From assembly GCA_938015295.1 (NCBI GenBank), contig CALLQB010000010.1:26544-90543 (forward strand): DNA of 64,000 nucleotides. The letters run 5' to 3'. This stretch comes from an uncultured Acidimicrobiales bacterium. Lineage in GTDB: Bacteria > Actinomycetota > Acidimicrobiia > Acidimicrobiales > SHLQ01. Shown one piece after another: positions 60,723-64,000 of this stretch. The stretch's first letter is position 1, and each line of letters opens with the position of its first letter. The notes beneath the pieces were generated by a model that did not search any database, had not been told where the DNA came from, and was given only the letters and a program-made list of their open reading frames with translations. The position numbers and the translations under genes were made by a program.

Positions 60723-61571
60723 GTGACCACATCTTTTCGTAGCGTTCTCTTTGCGCCCGGCAACAAGGGCGACATCCTCAAAAAACTCCCGCGGTCAGCA
60801 CCCGATGTTGCCGTGCTCGATCTCGAAGACGCCGTGCCGGCTGCCAACAAGGAAGAGGCTCGCCTGATCACCGCGGAAGTTGGTGCTGAACTAACGGCCA
60901 TCGACGGCGGTCCAGCCGTTTTCGTACGGATCAATGCGGTGGCTAGCGAGTTCTTTCTCGACGACTTCGCTGGGGTCCCAGTCGGTGCGACCGGTGTTGC
61001 GGTGCCCAAGATCGAATCGCTCGCCGACGTCGACGCAGTTGCCGAGCAGCTCCAGGCCCGCGGCAGAGATGACGTAGCTATCATGGCGGGACTCGAGACA
61101 GCACTCGGTGTCCACCGTGCGGCCGATATTCTCAACCACCCGGCGGTGTCGTCGGTCTACTTTGGTGCCGAAGATTTCATCGCCGATATGGGAGGCGTGC
61201 GCACGGCGGCGAACACCGAGGTGCTGTACGCCCGCAGCGCCGTAGCGCTCGCGGCCCGGATCAACGGGGTGGCATCGATTGACCAGATCGTTGCCGACTT
61301 CGGCGACGGAGAGCGGTTCACCGGTGAAGCTGCTGTCGCAAAGTCGCTCGGCTTCGCGGGAAAGCTCTGTATCCATCCTTCGCAGGTGGCTCTCGCCAAC
61401 GAGGTGTTTACCCCAAGCGCAGCCGAGATCGAACAGGCAAGACTTCTCGTTGCTGCCTACGATCAGGCATTGTCTGAGGGCAACGCCTCGATCGCGTACG
61501 AGGGACAGATGATCGACGAGGCGTTGGTGCGCCGAGCCCGTGCGATTTCTTCACGTAGTCGCAGAATCTGA
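60723..61571 (+). CDS. CitE-like CoA-ester lyase (HpcH/HpaI family)
   Basis: 282 aa from GTG 60723. RSVLFAPGNKGDILKKL, VLDLEDAVPAANKEEAR, VFVRINAVASEFFLDD, GVAVPKIES, AGLETALGVHRAADI, YFGAEDFIADMGGVRT and KLCIHPSQVALANEVF are the CitE-like landmarks. Family members cleave or form citramalyl-, malyl- or beta-methylmalyl-CoA using Mg. Without citrate lyase alpha/gamma genes it is not classical CitE. The MaoC-type hydratase 70 bases downstream suggests a C4/C5 dicarboxyl-CoA pathway. Confidence 0.9.
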   Translation: MTTSFRSVLFAPGNKGDILKKLPRSAPDVAVLDLEDAVPAANKEEARLITAEVGAELTAIDGGPAVFVRINAVASEFFLDDFAGVPVGATGVAVPKIESLADVDAVAEQLQARGRDDVAIMAGLETALGVHRAADILNHPAVSSVYFGAEDFIADMGGVRTAANTEVLYARSAVALAARINGVASIDQIVADFGDGERFTGEAAVAKSLGFAGKLCIHPSQVALANEVFTPSAAEIEQARLLVAAYDQALSEGNASIAYEGQMIDEALVRRARAISSRSRRI

Positions 61572-61640
61572 ATTCACCGCCAGCAGTCACCATAACTTTG
61601 CCACCATACGTTAGCCACGACGCACGAAGGATCGATCTTG

Positions 61641-62102
61641 ATGCAAGCGCCCCACACCGGACGATGGTTTGAACAACTCGAGGTTGGGCTCGTGGTTGAG
61701 CACGCCATACGGCGCACCGTGACCGAAACCGACAACTTGTTGTTCACGACGATGACCCACAACCCGCAACCGCTCCACCTCGACGCCGAGTTCGCAGGCC
61801 AAACCGAGTTCGGTCAGATTCTCGTCAATAGCATGTTCACGATCTCGCTACTTGTGGGCATGACGGTTCCCGAACTCACCCACGGGACAACTGTGGCAAA
61901 TCTCGGGTTCGCGGAAACCGTGTTCCCGAAGCCGGTGTTCATCGGCGACACCATCCGGGCACAGACCGAAGTCATTGGTTCGCGTGCTTCTTCGTCGCGT
62001 CCGAGAGCGGGCATCGTGACCTTCGAACATCGGGCCATCAACCAACGCGACGAAGTGGTGTGTCGGGCACAGCGCTCTGCGTTGATGCATCGCGAACCCT
62101 GA
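61641..62102 (+). CDS. MaoC-like hotdog-fold dehydratase/hydratase
   Basis: 153 aa from ATG 61641 (AAGGA ten bases upstream; a TTG directly before it is also open). [68 protein letters not shown] contains the hydratase-2 D/N..H catalytic pattern ([12 protein letters not shown]). [22 protein letters not shown] follows. With the adjacent CitE-like lyase it resembles mesaconyl-CoA hydratase pairs; the substrate is inferred only. Confidence 0.88.
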   Translation: MQAPHTGRWFEQLEVGLVVEHAIRRTVTETDNLLFTTMTHNPQPLHLDAEFAGQTEFGQILVNSMFTISLLVGMTVPELTHGTTVANLGFAETVFPKPVFIGDTIRAQTEVIGSRASSSRPRAGIVTFEHRAINQRDEVVCRAQRSALMHREP

Positions 62103-62132
62103 AGCTCAAGCTACCGAGCGCCGCACCCGCGG

Positions 62133-63698
62133 TTAGGGCCAAGCCTTGGGTTCAAGGTCCCTTCGCAGCTCGTGCTTGAGGATCTTGAGCGTTGCGTTGC
62201 GGGGCAAGACATCGATGACTTCGAGTTGCTCGGGGATCTTTTGTTTCATGAGCCCAGCGGCGGTGCATGCCGCGACCATTTCGTCAAAGGTCGGAGCGTC
62301 TTGCCCGGGCGCTGGTTCGACAACTGCGCACACCCGCTCCCCTCGTTCTTTATCTGCGATGCCGATCACAGCCACCGCGCTCACCGACGCCAGACCATAG
62401 AGCACATCTTCGACCTCTTTGGCAGAGATGTTCTCGCCCTTGCGAATGATGACATCTTTGAGCCGACCGGTCAGCGTGATGTGACCATCGACGGTCTTCA
62501 CACCCAAATCTCCGGTGCGGAACCGGCCCTGATCGTCAAAGGCATCGGCCATGAGCGACTCATCGGTGTACCCCCGAAACAACATGTCGCCCGTTACCCG
62601 TACCTCGCCCTCCTCGCCATCCTCGAGGTCTTTGTTGTCGGGTCCGACAATAGAGACCGTGCAGCCGACCACCGCATGTCCTTCGGTGTTGGCGAGCTGC
62701 TCATCGGTGTCGTGCGGGGAGCCCTGGGCGATCATGGGACACTCGGTCATCCCGTAACCGTGCGACACTGGGATGCCCATTTCGTTCTTGACCTCGTAAT
62801 ACACCTCCGGCGGCTTCGGAGCGCCGCCCCCCGAAAGCAGACGCAGCGAGGGCACCAACGGTTCGCCGGGGTTCTTACGCTGCTCGTTGAGGAACATCGT
62901 GTAGAACGCTGTGCTGCCGCCAGCCATGGTGCCGCCGTGCTCGCGCAGCGCTGCCAGAACATCATCGAGCACAAACTTTTCAATCAGAATCGCCGGGAAA
63001 CCCGACACCAACATGGTCACCAAGTAGTCGGGACCGCCGATGTGCGCGTAGGGAAAGGCAATCGAACCAACATCATCGCCAGACATGTCCAACGCCTGGG
63101 CCAGCCCAATGCCGCCCGCAATGAGCGTGGCGTCGGTGTGTTGCACTCCTTTCGGGTCACTCGTCGTTCCGGAGGTGTAGTAGATCCACCGGACCGGAGC
63201 GTCGGCCGCAGCGACATCGGTCGCGACAGGCGGAAGTGTTGAGGGGTCACCGTCCGGAAGAAGGTCGTACACCTCAACAATTTTCGGGGTATTCGCTGCA
63301 TCGGCGGTGCAGTTTTTCACCATCTCGGTGTAGTCGAAGCCGGCCCAGGTACCTGGCACCAGCACGAGTTCGGCCGCTGTCTGGCGAATACAGAAGCCGA
63401 CCTCCTTTTCACGATAGATGTGAATGATTGGATTCTGCACCGCACCGAGGCGGCTCAGTGCGAAAGACGCGACCACCGTTTCGATGCGTGTGGGTAGCAC
63501 CCATGTGACTGGCGTGCCCTCGCGCACACCCATTGCGGCGAACCCCGCAGCCACCCGCTCGGCCTGATCTCGGAACTCGGCAAAGGTGACGATGCGCCCG
63601 TCGGCAGAGTCAATCAGCATCGGCCGATCGGGAGTCTGTGCGATTCGGTGTTCGAGCAGGGACCAAAAGCTGGTTGGAGAAGGGGTTTCGACGGTCAT
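62133..63698 (-). CDS. Acyl-CoA synthetase (AMP-dependent ligase)
   Basis: 521 aa. ANL superfamily: P-loop IYYTSGTTSDPKGVQHTDATL, A5-type SHGYGMTECPMIAQGSPHD, RTGDLGVKTVDGHITLTGRLKDVIIRKGENISAKEVEDVLYG, and the catalytic Lys region RNATLKILKHELRRDL near the C-terminus. It activates a carboxylic acid to acyl-CoA via acyl-AMP. Overall pattern recalls medium-chain or cyclohexanecarboxylate-CoA ligases; substrate not assignable. Converges on the MaoC gene, 30 bases between stops. Confidence 0.93.
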   Translation of the reverse strand: MTVETPSPTSFWSLLEHRIAQTPDRPMLIDSADGRIVTFAEFRDQAERVAAGFAAMGVREGTPVTWVLPTRIETVVASFALSRLGAVQNPIIHIYREKEVGFCIRQTAAELVLVPGTWAGFDYTEMVKNCTADAANTPKIVEVYDLLPDGDPSTLPPVATDVAAADAPVRWIYYTSGTTSDPKGVQHTDATLIAGGIGLAQALDMSGDDVGSIAFPYAHIGGPDYLVTMLVSGFPAILIEKFVLDDVLAALREHGGTMAGGSTAFYTMFLNEQRKNPGEPLVPSLRLLSGGGAPKPPEVYYEVKNEMGIPVSHGYGMTECPMIAQGSPHDTDEQLANTEGHAVVGCTVSIVGPDNKDLEDGEEGEVRVTGDMLFRGYTDESLMADAFDDQGRFRTGDLGVKTVDGHITLTGRLKDVIIRKGENISAKEVEDVLYGLASVSAVAVIGIADKERGERVCAVVEPAPGQDAPTFDEMVAACTAAGLMKQKIPEQLEVIDVLPRNATLKILKHELRRDLEPKAWP

Positions 63699-63812
63699 AG
63701 GCAGGACTTTAGGCCGGACGGCTCATGCGGTCGAACAGACGTTAATTAGTCGTTCGGATTGTTGAATTTTCTGGCTAAAGAAAGGCGGGGCAACGCGTCG
63801 ATAGCAGGTGAT

Positions 63813-64000
63813 ATGCCTCGCCCCGGTGGTCCAACCCAAATGGACTACAAAAAAGCTGCCAAGGACGCAGAGGGACAGTCGTGGAACGGCCGTCCCGGAC
63901 TCGCGCGCCTCATCCGCTTCATCTTGTGGATCCTGCCCCTCGCCGGATCACTCACCTTCGGCTTCTGGGCATCACAAGAACTCCCCCCAGAAAAACTCGG
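63813..64000 (+). CDS. Start of a membrane protein, truncated by the window edge
   Basis: ATG 63813 (AGGTG just upstream) opens a frame without stop to the window end: MPRPGGPTQMDYKKAAKDAE, then basic and hydrophobic residues (RLIRFILWILPLAGSLTFGFWA) forming one membrane helix, and SQELPPEKL. About 62 residues are visible. An alternative start is ATG 63840 (MDYKKAAKD). Family cannot be decided from this part. Confidence 0.6.
   Translation, partial: MPRPGGPTQMDYKKAAKDAEGQSWNGRPGLARLIRFILWILPLAGSLTFGFWASQELPPEKL

Noticed and set aside
62172-63242. 356-codon plus-strand ORF
   Set aside because: Antisense shadow of the acyl-CoA synthetase.
1-64000. tRNA, rRNA, CRISPR array or insertion sequence
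   Set aside because: No TPsiC-like GGTTCGAATCC stretch in cloverleaf context, no spaced identical repeats and no transposase motif were noticed by eye; a tRNAscan or covariance-model run would settle this.

Overview
The window is chromosomal core DNA of a moderately high-GC actinobacterium. No rRNA, tRNA, CRISPR array, prophage or insertion sequence was recognised. Several gene neighbourhoods are actinobacterial: a LytM-family gene beside rpsB; a WhiG-type sigma factor; a SepIVA-like coiled-coil gene beside a DUF177 gene, rpmF and rnc; a response regulator, histidine kinase and HtrA protease in the mprA-mprB-pepD order; class II HelD; and CarD. The mixture (ATP-type PEP carboxykinase, many Thr/Ser/Pro linkers, GTG/TTG starts, few accessory genes) would fit an aquatic or marine Acidimicrobiia. 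That placement is an inference from gene content, not an identification.

Layout. 1-9.8 kb: rpsB (3' end cut by the window edge), a degenerate LytM protein, a HelD-like RNA polymerase motor, whiG, xerC, dprA and comM, a c-type cytochrome lipoprotein and two tiny overlapping genes. 9.8-16.5 kb: yraN facing a translation and secretion run on the minus strand (ffh, rpsP, khpA, rimM, trmD, rplS), with a ClpN-only protein and ftsY upstream of ffh. 16.5-24 kb: an MprAB/PepD-like envelope-stress locus, divergent from a moxR-DUF58-VWA operon and a YczE-like membrane protein. 24-38 kb, mostly minus strand: rsmD, coaD, sepIVA-like, DUF177, rpmF, plsX, acpP, rnc, an unusual Fpg-like gene and smc, followed to the right by recG and a fakA-type kinase. 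rpmB and a cold-shock-like gene lie on the plus strand.

38-49.7 kb is more accessory: two short-chain dehydrogenases, ATP-dependent pckA, small membrane proteins, a VanZ-like protein, a glutaminyl cyclotransferase lipoprotein, a HIT protein, a stand-alone DEDDy exonuclease, and a three-gene DNA methyltransferase operon whose two downstream partners are unrecognised. 49.7-55 kb holds proteins predicted to work outside the membrane: a membrane-anchored glycosidase-like barrel, a Tat-exported amidohydrolase-like protein and a CapA-like protein. 55-64 kb: carD with a clear intrinsic terminator, a universal stress protein, DUF2071 and SRPBCC proteins, an alkyl-DHAP-synthase-like flavoprotein next to glpD, a CitE/MaoC pair, an acyl-CoA synthetase, and the start of a membrane protein running off the edge.

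Most promising for novelty: the methyltransferase operon (47-45.8 kb), with a nuclease-like partner and a degenerate nuclease-like C-terminal domain on the methyltransferase; an Fpg paralogue that lacks the catalytic N-terminal proline and the zinc-finger cysteines; and a 49-bp nested palindrome upstream of smc. All functional claims rest on motif reading alone; no database search was possible.
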